DNA of 25,176 nucleotides from Eubacterium sp. (GCA_024687845.1 JAILEL010000188.1:1-25176); one strand, 5' to 3'. Shown: positions 7,367 to 15,204, numbered from the stretch's first letter. The notes: a model not told the origin generated them from the sequence alone. A program made the numbers and translations.

Positions 7367-9928
7367 TTGAGTTCAGGACTTAGTATGACCAGCGTAAATA
7401 AAATAAAGGAATTGGCAGAAGCTCATGAGTATAGTCTCGCTGTTGAAATACTTGATTCGCAGGATCTTGAAAAATCTTTCAATCCACAGTTCCTAAGAAC
7501 CTGTGGAGAGGTTTATGAGAATGTTGGTAGACTGAAGGATGCCCGGCAATTATATGTAAAGGCACATTCTATGGCTCCAGAAGCAACCAGAATTCTTTTT
7601 TCGTTGGTAAACTACTATCTGAAAATAGGATATTATAAATTAGCTGAAAGATATTTTGAAGAGTACGTTTATTATAGTTCTGGTTCTGCTGATGAACTTA
7701 TGAATATCAAGTATATTATGAAAAAGGCAAGGACTGATAATATAGAAGAACTCTATGACATTATCAATCCTTACTACAGACATAATATGGATATTGACTG
7801 GAGCTATGAATTGATTATCCTTTCAAAGCTTCTGAATAAGGATGAACTTGATATTTTTGCAGCTGATTATAAAGCTACGTTCAAAGGCAGTATATATGCT
7901 TCAAATATAGACAGTATTATTAAAGATGAAGATGTTGCAAAAAAGTATTTTTATATTTATGCCGATGGAGAACGGCAGGATGATGATCCTGAACAGGCTG
8001 AAATAAGGTCCTTTGAAAAGACGATTCTAGAGAAGGATTATTACAGAATGAATCCTGAAGAGGCTGAAGCTGTTATAACAGAGCTTGTTACAGAAGAACC
8101 TAAGGAGAAAAAAACACCTGAAGGTATTGAAAAAGGATTAAAGAATTTTATAAAGAAGACCTTTAAGAAGAAAGAAGATACTTCTTCAGACAAAGATAAT
8201 CCATCCAAAGAAAATGATGAAAATGAATCAGATAAGGATTCTGAAGAAAAAATTCAGGCTGAAGTAGAAAAGACTGACTCAGATGTAAATGTATCTGAAG
8301 CTGATTCGAAATCTTCTGATACAGAATCTGGAAATGAGGCTGAATCCTCTAAGACTGATGAGCAGACTGATAAGTCTGGTGATGATTCATCTGTACAAGA
8401 GGCAGAGAAGGCAGAAACAAGTATTCTGTATTCTGAAGAGTCAGAGGAGGATGAAGAAAAGGAAGAATCTGAGCAAAGCTTTGTAACATTCGAGTTCGAT
8501 GATGGATTTGCACCTGAGTCTGATACAATTGCCGGACTTGGTGAAGTGGAATTCGAGTTTGAAGATAATGATGAAAGCGAAAACGTTTTTAAAGAATTTG
8601 CAAAGTATCAGGATACAGTAAGCTTTGATGAACCTGAAGTACTTCCTGAAGTTGAGATAGAGGAAGAAGTTCCTGAACCGGAAACTTACTATAAAGAAGA
8701 ACCCGTTAGCTATGAACCAGAGGTAAAAGAAGAGCCTACACCTGAAGTGAAGGAAGAAACTTCTGAACCAGATTCTTACTATAAGGAAGAACAAGTTAGT
8801 AATGAACCGGAGATAAAAGAGGAATATGAACCAGAGGTGAAGGAAGAAACTTCTGAACCAGATTATAGCTATGAGGAAGAACCAGTGAGCTATGAGCCAG
8901 AGGTGAAAGAAGAACCTATACCAGAGGTAAAGGAAGAATATGCACCTGAGGTGAAGGAAGAAATTCCAGAAACAGATTCTTACTCTGAAGAAGAAAAGGC
9001 TAGCTATGAACCGGATTATAGCTACGAAAGAGAATCAGAAGAGTTTGTACCTGAGGTTGAGGAAGATATTCCTGAACTTGAGGATGAGTATAGTTATGAT
9101 AATTCAGCATTTGCTAATTATTCAGATGTTGATGAATTGAATGATAGTGAAGAGTCTGACACAACAGAATCTGATGAAATAGAGCCTGAGGATTCTGAGG
9201 TTGATGAACTTAGAAATAAATTTGTTGAGATTAGAAATTCGTTTTTCAGTTCTGATTATAATGATTTCAAAGTTCGAGAAAAAGCTGAGGAAGACGAGCT
9301 GATTGGATATGACGAACCAGAACCTGAATCGTTGCAGCATATCGATGAAGATATTAGTTCAGAAACTGAGTATGAGTATCAATCAACATCTGATTATCGA
9401 TCAGAATATGAATATCAACCAGCGGATGAGTATCATTCAGATTTAGAGAATTATTCAGAACCAGTAGTTCAAGTTGAGAATGAATCTGAAATAGAACCTG
9501 AAATAGAATCTGAAATTGAATCTGAGTCTGGATTTGAACCTGAAACAGAGCCAATTTATGAACCTGAATCAGAACCAATTTATGAATCAAAATCAGAACC
9601 TGAATCAGGAGCAATTTTTGAATCAGAAAAGAATACTGAATTCAGTGAAGAGGATGATTTCTTATATAAGAAGGAAGAAGATTCCATACATAAGAAAGAA
9701 GATACGTTCTCTTATATGAAAGAGGATATTCCTTCAATGGATTTCAGGAGTTTTAGTTCAGACTTATTCCCTAGCCTTGCGAATAATGATAATGATGTTA
9801 AGGTTGATAATAATTTTACAGAAGTTGTAAAAACTGAGAGTGAAAAACTTGACGAAGGACTTAAAGAAGAGGAAGCTAAGCTTATGGAAGCAAAAGCACT
9901 GCTTGAATCTTTGGGTATAAAACTATAA
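7367..9928 (+). CDS. TPR protein with long acidic repeat tail
   Basis: A protein of about 853 residues with no known name. The N-terminal 200 residues are helical and contain TPR-like pairs around 42-105, with GRLKDARQLYVKAHSMAP as the clearest repeat. A lysine-rich amphipathic stretch follows near 255-270 (LKNFIKKTFKKK), possibly a membrane or RNA contact. From about 273 to 790 the chain is strongly acidic, low in hydrophobic residues and presumably disordered. It contains three 30-residue tandem repeats and an EPESEP-type repeat. The C-terminus returns to a short helix ending ALLESLGIKL. No signal peptide is visible. I chose TTG 7367 because AGAGGTG at 7354-7360 is well placed for it; GTG 7358 lies inside that ribosome binding site, and ATG 7385 is another alternative. 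It is co-transcribed with its neighbours, with gaps of 25 and 31 bases. Confidence 0.75.
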   Translation: MSSGLSMTSVNKIKELAEAHEYSLAVEILDSQDLEKSFNPQFLRTCGEVYENVGRLKDARQLYVKAHSMAPEATRILFSLVNYYLKIGYYKLAERYFEEYVYYSSGSADELMNIKYIMKKARTDNIEELYDIINPYYRHNMDIDWSYELIILSKLLNKDELDIFAADYKATFKGSIYASNIDSIIKDEDVAKKYFYIYADGERQDDDPEQAEIRSFEKTILEKDYYRMNPEEAEAVITELVTEEPKEKKTPEGIEKGLKNFIKKTFKKKEDTSSDKDNPSKENDENESDKDSEEKIQAEVEKTDSDVNVSEADSKSSDTESGNEAESSKTDEQTDKSGDDSSVQEAEKAETSILYSEESEEDEEKEESEQSFVTFEFDDGFAPESDTIAGLGEVEFEFEDNDESENVFKEFAKYQDTVSFDEPEVLPEVEIEEEVPEPETYYKEEPVSYEPEVKEEPTPEVKEETSEPDSYYKEEQVSNEPEIKEEYEPEVKEETSEPDYSYEEEPVSYEPEVKEEPIPEVKEEYAPEVKEEIPETDSYSEEEKASYEPDYSYERESEEFVPEVEEDIPELEDEYSYDNSAFANYSDVDELNDSEESDTTESDEIEPEDSEVDELRNKFVEIRNSFFSSDYNDFKVREKAEEDELIGYDEPEPESLQHIDEDISSETEYEYQSTSDYRSEYEYQPADEYHSDLENYSEPVVQVENESEIEPEIESEIESESGFEPETEPIYEPESEPIYESKSEPESGAIFESEKNTEFSEEDDFLYKKEEDSIHKKEDTFSYMKEDIPSMDFRSFSSDLFPSLANNDNDVKVDNNFTEVVKTESEKLDEGLKEEEAKLMEAKALLESLGIKL
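8669..8938 (+). repeat. three tandem 90-bp in-frame repeats encoding 30-residue acidic units
   Basis: Units at 8669-8758, 8759-8848 and 8849-8938 each encode 30 residues of the form xxEPxxYYKEExVSxEPEVK followed by EExxPEVKEE. Units 2 and 3 share a near-identical stretch of 28 bases at their boundaries, 90 bases apart, showing recent duplication. A degenerate fourth unit follows after an eight-residue insertion. The array is coding, with a period divisible by three. Confidence 0.85.
9490..9625 (+). repeat. short Glu-Pro/Glu-Ser coding repeats
   Basis: Within the acidic tail the bases encode repeated E-[PS]-E-x units (EPEIESEIESES, EPETEPIYEPESEPIYES). The DNA repeats GAACCTGAATCAGAACC-like words. 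This is a second, shorter-period expansion, distinct from the 90-bp array. Confidence 0.7.
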
Positions 9929-9959
9929 AAATGTATTATTTTAAGGAGGTAATAGCACC

Positions 9960-12900
9960 GTGGCTGTAGATCAGAGAGAGGCACTAATAGCTGCTGTTCG
10001 TGCGCAGGTTGAGAAGGAACGTGCCGAAAAGCAGAAAAAGCTTGAAAGAGAACGAGAAGCTATGGCCTTTTCAAAGAAGGCATCTGACAAGAAGACTGAA
10101 GGAGAAAAGAAACAGTACAAGACTCTTACGCCTGAAGAACTTGCCAGAATTGAAGAGAAAAAGAGAAAGAAAAGAGCTGAAGAGCTTGGTATAGATTTGG
10201 AGGCTCAAGAGTCTGAAAGTGCTCCGGATACAGGAGATGATGATAAGACTACTGTTCTTACCAGTGATATGGCTCCAGGAGCAGGTGGACTTGGCGGCGG
10301 ACTTGGTGCAGCTGGTAAGTCTGAAGGTGGCCTTGGAAGTACACCAAAGGGAGGTCTTGGAAGTACCCCTACTGGTGGTTTGGGCGGAGACCTTTCTGGT
10401 GGCTTAGGTGCAAATATAAATCTTGGTAAAGAATCAGATAAAAAGGTTACTGTCGTTGATGGTTCTAAAGAAGGTAAGTATTCATTCTCTTCAGATGGAA
10501 CAAAAACTGTCAGCGAGGACAATGGATGGGTTTCTACAGATAAGGCAGAAACAAAATCTGAGGATGAGCTTGACAGTATTATTCCTACTATGAGAGAGAC
10601 ACCTTCAGATGATGTTGACAGTATGTATGATCTGGATGATGATGATTTATCATTTGATGCTCAGACATCTAATATGGATGGATTCCAGGATGTTAAAAAT
10701 GATCAGGTTGATATTGATGATTTAAATGAAGCATATGATGACTTTGCTGAAGAAACATTTGAAGACAGATTCGAAGAGGCTAAGGCTCGTAAGAAGAAGA
10801 TGTCTAAGGATATAGATGATCAGGAAAGACGTCTTGCTGCTGCAAGAGAAAAGGCTGCTGCTCTTAAGAAGGCTCAATACGAGAAGGATAAGGCAACAGA
10901 TGAGGCTATAGATAAGAATCAGACTGATGTTTCTCTTAAGGATAAAGTAGCTAAGGAAGCTGCAAAGAAGGCAAAGGTCGATGAAGCTGTAAAGACTAAG
11001 GAAGACTTAGATGCAAAGGCCAAAGCTGATGCTGCTGCAAGAGCAAAGGCTGAAGAAGAAGCTAAGAAGAAAGCAGAAGAACTGGCTGCTAAGAAAGCAG
11101 AAGAAGCTGCTAAGAAAGCTGCAGAAGAAGCTGAAAAGAGACGTATTCTTGAAGAACAGCGTAAGAAAGCTGCAGAAGAAGCCAGAAAGGCTGCAGTTGA
11201 AGAACAGCGTAAGAAGTACAAGGCAGAATTCGAAAAAGCTGTTGAAGATGCTAAGAAGGCTGTTGCAGAAGCTGAGAAAGAGTTTAAAGAAGCTGAAAAA
11301 GCTGCATCTGGTGTGGCTGCAGAAAAAGCCAAGCTTTCAAAGGAAAATGCTGAACTTGAAGCTAAATCAAGAGAAGCTTCTAAGGAAAAGGCTGATGCTG
11401 AGAAAGAACTTGCAGATGTTAAGAAGCAGATCGCTGATGCTAAGAGTGCTGTAGATAAAGCTAAGCAGGACGTAATAGCTAAAGAAGAAGTTGCTGCAGG
11501 AGTTCGTGCAGAAGTTGAAAAGGCTGTTGAGGGATCAAATGCTAAGAAGAAGAGCGCAGCAGAAAAAGTTAATGGTGATTTTGATAAGATCAAGGCTAAG
11601 ATTTTTACAGAGGCAAAGGCTGCTGCAGAGCTTGTAGTTAAGAGCAAGGCTGATCAGGAAGAAAAGAAGAGAAAAGAAGAGGCTGAATCAGCAAAGGCTT
11701 ATGATGATAAGAAGTTTGCTGCTGAAGAAGCACAGGTTAAAGAAGAGATTGCTAAAGCACAGGCTACTGTAAATGAAGCTCAGAAGGTTGTTAAGACAGC
11801 TGAGGCTGCTGTAAATGAAGCTCAGAAAAATGCAAATAAAGCTGAAGACGCAGTTAAGGCAGCTGAGGATAATGTAAATAAGGCTCAGGCTAAGGTTGCT
11901 GAGGCTGAAAAGAATGCCGATAAAGCAAGTGAAGATGTTGAAATGGCAGTTAAAGCTCAGACTGATGCTGAGGAAGTAGTAAAGAATGCTATTAAGAATG
12001 AGGATCAGGCTAAGGTTGATGCTCGTAATCTTAAGGATAAAGCTAAAGAATTACAGGATAGTCTTGGTTCAATCAAGGCAGCTGTAATCGCAGCAGAAAA
12101 AGCTCTTAAAGAAGCTAAAGACAAACAGGTTAAGACAGAGTCTGATATCAGAGCAGCTCAGGCTAAGGTATATGATGCTGAAACAAAGATTAAGAATAGT
12201 CAGAAAGAAACAGCTGCAGCTCGTGAGAAGGCAAAGATTGCTGAGAATGGTGTAGCTGCTGCTAAGAAGAAAGTATTTGATCTTGAGAGCTCTGCAAATA
12301 AGGCTCGTGAAGATGTTGAAACTGCTAAGTCAAATGTTGTTGAGAAGAAGAAGGCCGTTGAGGATGCTAAGGCTGGTGTTGTAGCAGCTGAAGAAAAGGT
12401 TGAAGCTGCTAAGGCTGAAGTTGAAACAAAGAAGAGCGGTGTTCAGGTAATTGAAGCTAAGCTTACAGATATTGATACACGTAAGGCTAAAGCTGCTGAA
12501 AAGAGAAAGGCAACTTATGATGAAGCTGCAAAGCTTGCTGAAAATGCATTTAAGGCAGCTCTTGCTGCAGCAATGACAGAAGCTGAGAGAGAATCAGAGA
12601 AGAAAGCTCAGAGTGAAGTAGAAGAAAAACTTGCTGCTGAAGAAAAACGTATAGATGATGAACTCGAAGCTGCTAAGCTTGAAATTGAAAAGAGAGCAGC
12701 TAATGAGGATATGGCTGTTGAGGAAGCTGAGGAAGCTGTAATCGCAGCAGAAGCTGATGTGAAGATTGCTGAGGCAATGATTATCAAGGTTCAGACTAAG
12801 CTGAAGAAGAAGACCAAGGCTGCAGAAGAAGCTAAGGCTAAACTTGATGCATCTCTTGCAAAGGCTGGAGTAAACCCTGATGCTATCGGCGAAGTTCCTA

Positions 12901-13715
12901 AGGTTAATGTAGATGATGCTAAAAAGAAGCTTGATGATGCTAAGATAGCTCTTAAGGAAGCAGAAGATAAGGTTAAGTCTGTTGATAAGATGGAAATTGA
13001 CCTTACAAGTGTTGGTACAGGTCAAAGACTTCCACTCGCTGCTAATTACATTGAGAAATATCTTGAGATTAAAGCATCAGCTGATGAAATAGTTGATACA
13101 TTCACTGATATTGCTGCTAATATGGAGCAGACAATAAGATCCAGAAATATAGTTGTTCTTGGACAGTATGGATTTGGTTCTGTATGTGTAGGTGAAGATT
13201 TTGCACGAAGCTTCTATGATATGGGTATATGTAGTGCAAGAACTATTGCTAAGATTAAGGCGAGAAAGCTTAACAGTGTTAAGTTAGATGCTCTTGATAA
13301 GCTTAAGGGTGGATGTCTCGTTATAGAAAATGCTGGTCTTGTTACACCTGAGAAACTTATAGAAATCGTTAAACTTTCAGCAAAGGATGTTAAGGACTTT
13401 GTTGTTATCATGACAGGTGAGATTGATTCCATTTCAAGACTGTTTGGTGATACAGCTGAGATTCTTTCTGAGTTTGAGTACCTTATTGATATGACTAAGA
13501 TCAACAAGGATGATATGATAAGAGTTGGTATGAGTTATATCAAGCAACTTGGTTATGTGGCTTCTGATGAAGTAAAGAATACAATCTCAGGTCTTATTTC
13601 CGGTATGGAAATGGGTAATCTTGACAGACTCCTTGCTGCTATTGATACTGCTATAACTAAGGCGGATGCACGTGATTCATCTGAAAAACGTGTAACACCT
13701 AAGGATTTTGAGTAA
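9960..13715 (+). CDS. giant coiled-coil protein with C-terminal degenerate AAA+ (CbxX/CfxQ-like) domain
   Basis: A 1251-residue cytoplasmic protein starting at GTG after AAGGAGGT (9943-9950). Order: a charged helix (1-80) ending KRAEELGIDL; a Gly-rich linker at 107-156 with GGLGSTP repeats; an acidic linker (about 195-265); an Ala/Lys/Glu-rich coiled coil from about 270 to 1010; and a globular C-terminal domain of about 240 residues. That domain has the layout of a CbxX/CfxQ-type AAA+ module: NIVVLGQYGFGSVCVGEDFA at the P-loop position, CLVIENAG at Walker B, a FVVIMTG strand at sensor 1, and LSEFEYLIDM where these ATPases carry an Arg finger. The expected GxxGxGKT is GQYGFGSV (1068-1075), with S1074 and V1075 instead of Lys and Thr/Ser. 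Walker B DE is E1123 N1124. It is therefore probably unable to hydrolyse ATP. A fully helical rod of 740 residues would be about 0.1 micrometre long. The family link is by eye. Confidence 0.75.
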   Translation: MAVDQREALIAAVRAQVEKERAEKQKKLEREREAMAFSKKASDKKTEGEKKQYKTLTPEELARIEEKKRKKRAEELGIDLEAQESESAPDTGDDDKTTVLTSDMAPGAGGLGGGLGAAGKSEGGLGSTPKGGLGSTPTGGLGGDLSGGLGANINLGKESDKKVTVVDGSKEGKYSFSSDGTKTVSEDNGWVSTDKAETKSEDELDSIIPTMRETPSDDVDSMYDLDDDDLSFDAQTSNMDGFQDVKNDQVDIDDLNEAYDDFAEETFEDRFEEAKARKKKMSKDIDDQERRLAAAREKAAALKKAQYEKDKATDEAIDKNQTDVSLKDKVAKEAAKKAKVDEAVKTKEDLDAKAKADAAARAKAEEEAKKKAEELAAKKAEEAAKKAAEEAEKRRILEEQRKKAAEEARKAAVEEQRKKYKAEFEKAVEDAKKAVAEAEKEFKEAEKAASGVAAEKAKLSKENAELEAKSREASKEKADAEKELADVKKQIADAKSAVDKAKQDVIAKEEVAAGVRAEVEKAVEGSNAKKKSAAEKVNGDFDKIKAKIFTEAKAAAELVVKSKADQEEKKRKEEAESAKAYDDKKFAAEEAQVKEEIAKAQATVNEAQKVVKTAEAAVNEAQKNANKAEDAVKAAEDNVNKAQAKVAEAEKNADKASEDVEMAVKAQTDAEEVVKNAIKNEDQAKVDARNLKDKAKELQDSLGSIKAAVIAAEKALKEAKDKQVKTESDIRAAQAKVYDAETKIKNSQKETAAAREKAKIAENGVAAAKKKVFDLESSANKAREDVETAKSNVVEKKKAVEDAKAGVVAAEEKVEAAKAEVETKKSGVQVIEAKLTDIDTRKAKAAEKRKATYDEAAKLAENAFKAALAAAMTEAERESEKKAQSEVEEKLAAEEKRIDDELEAAKLEIEKRAANEDMAVEEAEEAVIAAEADVKIAEAMIIKVQTKLKKKTKAAEEAKAKLDASLAKAGVNPDAIGEVPKVNVDDAKKKLDDAKIALKEAEDKVKSVDKMEIDLTSVGTGQRLPLAANYIEKYLEIKASADEIVDTFTDIAANMEQTIRSRNIVVLGQYGFGSVCVGEDFARSFYDMGICSARTIAKIKARKLNSVKLDALDKLKGGCLVIENAGLVTPEKLIEIVKLSAKDVKDFVVIMTGEIDSISRLFGDTAEILSEFEYLIDMTKINKDDMIRVGMSYIKQLGYVASDEVKNTISGLISGMEMGNLDRLLAAIDTAITKADARDSSEKRVTPKDFE
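10275..10430 (+). repeat. Gly-Leu-Gly-rich linker repeat (GGLG / GGLGSTP units)
   Basis: About 50 codons encode repeated GGLG units, including GGLGSTP twice in direct succession with matching DNA (CTTGGAAGTAC in both copies). This is a low-complexity flexible linker between the N-terminal helix and the acidic segment of the coiled-coil protein. Confidence 0.75.
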
Positions 13716-13723
13716 ATTTTTAC

Positions 13724-13750
13724 TTGATGTAATATTTGTTTTAGTATAAT
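13724..13750 (+). promoter_or_regulatory. probable promoter of the mreB-like gene
   Basis: TATAAT at 13745-13750 is a perfect -10 box. TTGATG at 13724-13729 gives a short 15-base spacer; ACTTGA at 13722-13727 would give 17. Transcription would begin near 13757, at the first bases of the stem-loop that follows. The leader would be about 73 bases. Confidence 0.6.
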
Positions 13751-13753
13751 ATG

Positions 13754-13798
13754 TTTAGCTGATTTTGTGGATGATATCCGGAAGCAAAATCAGCTAAA
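13754..13798 (+). promoter_or_regulatory. 14-bp perfect stem-loop in the leader of the mreB-like gene
   Basis: TTTAGCTGATTTTG at 13754-13767 is the exact inverted repeat of CAAAATCAGCTAAA at 13785-13798, enclosing 17 bases that contain GGAT/ATCC. Only ATTTTG follows, so the U-tract is poor for an intrinsic terminator. If transcription starts near 13757, the hairpin sits at the extreme 5' end of the mRNA, where such structures can protect transcripts from decay. The right arm could alternatively pair through CAAAAT with ATTTTG at 13799-13804. Termination of the upstream operon remains possible. Confidence 0.65.
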
Positions 13799-13829
13799 AT
13801 TTTGAAAGGTTGTTTTATCAGGAATAATT

Positions 13830-14834
13830 ATGTATAGAATCGATATCGGAATAGATCTGGGAACTTCAAATATTTGTGTTTATATGAGAGATAAGGGAAT
13901 TGTTATTAATCAACCTGCTGTTCTTGCATATGAGCGTAAAGAAAAAAGAATAATTGCTGTAGGTACCAAGGCTAAAAGAATGCTCGGTAAAACAACAGAC
14001 GATATCATTGTTGAACGTCCTATAAAACATGGAGTTATTTCGGAATATGCTCTCGCTGAAAGAATGATAAAGGCTTTTGTAAAGAATGCACTTAAAAAAA
14101 GAAGAATTATAGGACGTCCTAATGTTTGTGTTGCTGTTCCTCAAGGAATAACTGAAGTTGAAAGACGTGCTGTTGAAGATGCAATAGTAAAAACCGGGGC
14201 AAAGGAAGTATTTCTGTTAGAGTCTCCTATTGCAGCTGCACTTGGAAGTGGTGTAGATATAATGGAAACCTCAGGACATATGATAGTTGATATTGGCGGT
14301 GGTACAACTAATATAGCTATTATTTCTGCAGGTGATATAGCTTATGGTGTTGCCCTCAAGGTTGGAGGAGACGATTTTACAGAAGCAATTGCGAGATATG
14401 TCAGAAGGAAATATAGCATCGAAATGGGCGAACTGAGTGCTGAAGATGCCAAGATTGAAATAGCTGGTGTTTATCTTCGAAAGATAGATGCCTCTTATGA
14501 GGTTAAAGGCAAGAATATGGTCAATGGATTGCCTGTAAGACTTGATCTTGGAGCAAATGAGACTGTAGAAGCTTTGGAGGAAATCACTACTCAGATTATT
14601 GATGGTATTACAAGTGTGCTTGAAAATATTGAACCTGAGCTTGTTGCTGACATAGCAAAAGAGGGAATACTTCTATCCGGTGGAGGTAGTCTTGTCTATG
14701 GAATGGATAAACTTATTTCAGAGAAGACAAATATAAAATGTGCAATAGTTGATGAGCCTGATTCTGTAGTAGCTGCTGGTGCGGGTATGGCAGGAGAGTA
14801 CATAATGGTTCAGGATGAAGAATCAAAAAAATAG
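13830..14834 (+). CDS. MreB/Mbl-family bacterial actin homologue
   Basis: A 334-residue actin-fold ATPase of the MreB group, which polymerises along the membrane and normally guides cell-wall elongation. Phosphate-1 motif: IDIGIDLGTSN (4-14). Phosphate-2: DIGGGTT (154-160). Adenosine motif: LLSGGGSLVYGM (281-292). The segment that reads EEPMAAAIG in canonical MreB is ESPIAAALG here (131-139), so the second Glu is S132. The sequence IIVERPIKHGVISEYALAE and AIARYVRRKY are typical of the family. The start has AGGA six bases upstream. No mreC, mreD, minD or penicillin-binding gene is adjacent. Instead it follows the coiled-coil/degenerate AAA+ operon, which suggests a paralogue with a specialised partner rather than the main elongasome gene. 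I leave the symbol blank because mreB, mbl and mreBH cannot be separated by eye. Confidence 0.88.
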   Translation: MYRIDIGIDLGTSNICVYMRDKGIVINQPAVLAYERKEKRIIAVGTKAKRMLGKTTDDIIVERPIKHGVISEYALAERMIKAFVKNALKKRRIIGRPNVCVAVPQGITEVERRAVEDAIVKTGAKEVFLLESPIAAALGSGVDIMETSGHMIVDIGGGTTNIAIISAGDIAYGVALKVGGDDFTEAIARYVRRKYSIEMGELSAEDAKIEIAGVYLRKIDASYEVKGKNMVNGLPVRLDLGANETVEALEEITTQIIDGITSVLENIEPELVADIAKEGILLSGGGSLVYGMDKLISEKTNIKCAIVDEPDSVVAAGAGMAGEYIMVQDEESKK

Positions 14835-14851
14835 TTTTAACCGAATATATT

Positions 14852-14925
14852 TGGACAGATGTCCTTTGATTTATGGCCTGTCTGGAATAGTTATTTTTTG
14901 AAATGATATTTTTCAAAATTTTTTT
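14852..14925 (+). terminator. probable terminator(s) of the mreB-like gene
   Basis: TTTGGACAG (14850s) can pair with CTGTCTGGA (14878-14886), including three G-U pairs, around a 19-base loop, followed by TTATTTTTTG. A second AT-only hairpin, TTTTGAAA (14896-14903) with TTTCAAAA (14911-14918), runs directly into a T-tract to 14925. Neither is strong alone; together they make termination plausible. Confidence 0.5.
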
Positions 14926-15055
14926 GTTCCAGAGGGGCTATATTTTTTTGAATTGTTTTGTTTTTTCAGTTGTTTTATTAAGATGATTGTGAAATTTAAC
15001 TATAAACTTTGGGGAAATGTGCATAAATATTAACGAAACACCGAAAGCTTATTTG

Positions 15056-15084
15056 TTGCGATAGATTTTTATTTATGATATTAT
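15056..15084 (+). promoter_or_regulatory. probable promoter of the butyrate operon
   Basis: TTGCGA at 15056-15061 and TATTAT at 15079-15084 are separated by 17 bases. Transcription would start near 15091 and leave a leader of about 114 bases before thl. No convincing Rex operator overlaps these boxes. Confidence 0.55.
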
Positions 15085-15204
15085 TAAAGGGCGTTTTTAG
15101 GTTTGTATGTTTTAATACTTTAGCGTGTGAAAGTGTAAATTATATTTCATACTGGAAAATATATCATTTTCCGGACATCAAAATATTATATGGAGGATTA
15201 TTCT

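Larger units (their letters stand above)
14835..15204. other. AT-rich intergenic region between the actin gene and the butyrate operon
   Basis: These 370 bases contain no credible gene. They hold terminator-like structures at 14852-14925 on the left, the butyrate operon promoter at 15056-15084, and an untranslated leader of roughly 110 bases ending in the thl ribosome binding site. Poly-T runs are frequent around 14890-14965. I see no recognised riboswitch. Confidence 0.7.

Noticed and set aside
8669..9070. Repeated DNA that could suggest a CRISPR or satellite array
   Set aside because: The period is 90 bases, in frame, without unique spacers; it is a protein-coding repeat.
10919..11647. 242-residue open frame on the minus strand inside the coiled-coil gene
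   Set aside because: Its Ser/Ala/Leu-rich composition is what the opposite strand of an Ala/Lys/Glu-rich gene produces; I saw no supporting ribosome binding site or domain.
14983..15040. Rex-operator-like words (TTGTGAAATTTAAC and TTAACGAA) upstream of thl
   Set aside because: The half-sites have the wrong spacing or too few matches for the clostridial Rex palindrome, and they lie well upstream of the promoter boxes.
15190..15204. Upstream ATG extending thiolase by five residues
   Set aside because: This ATG overlaps the GGAGG that serves ATG 15205, and thiolases begin at the MSKKVVL position.
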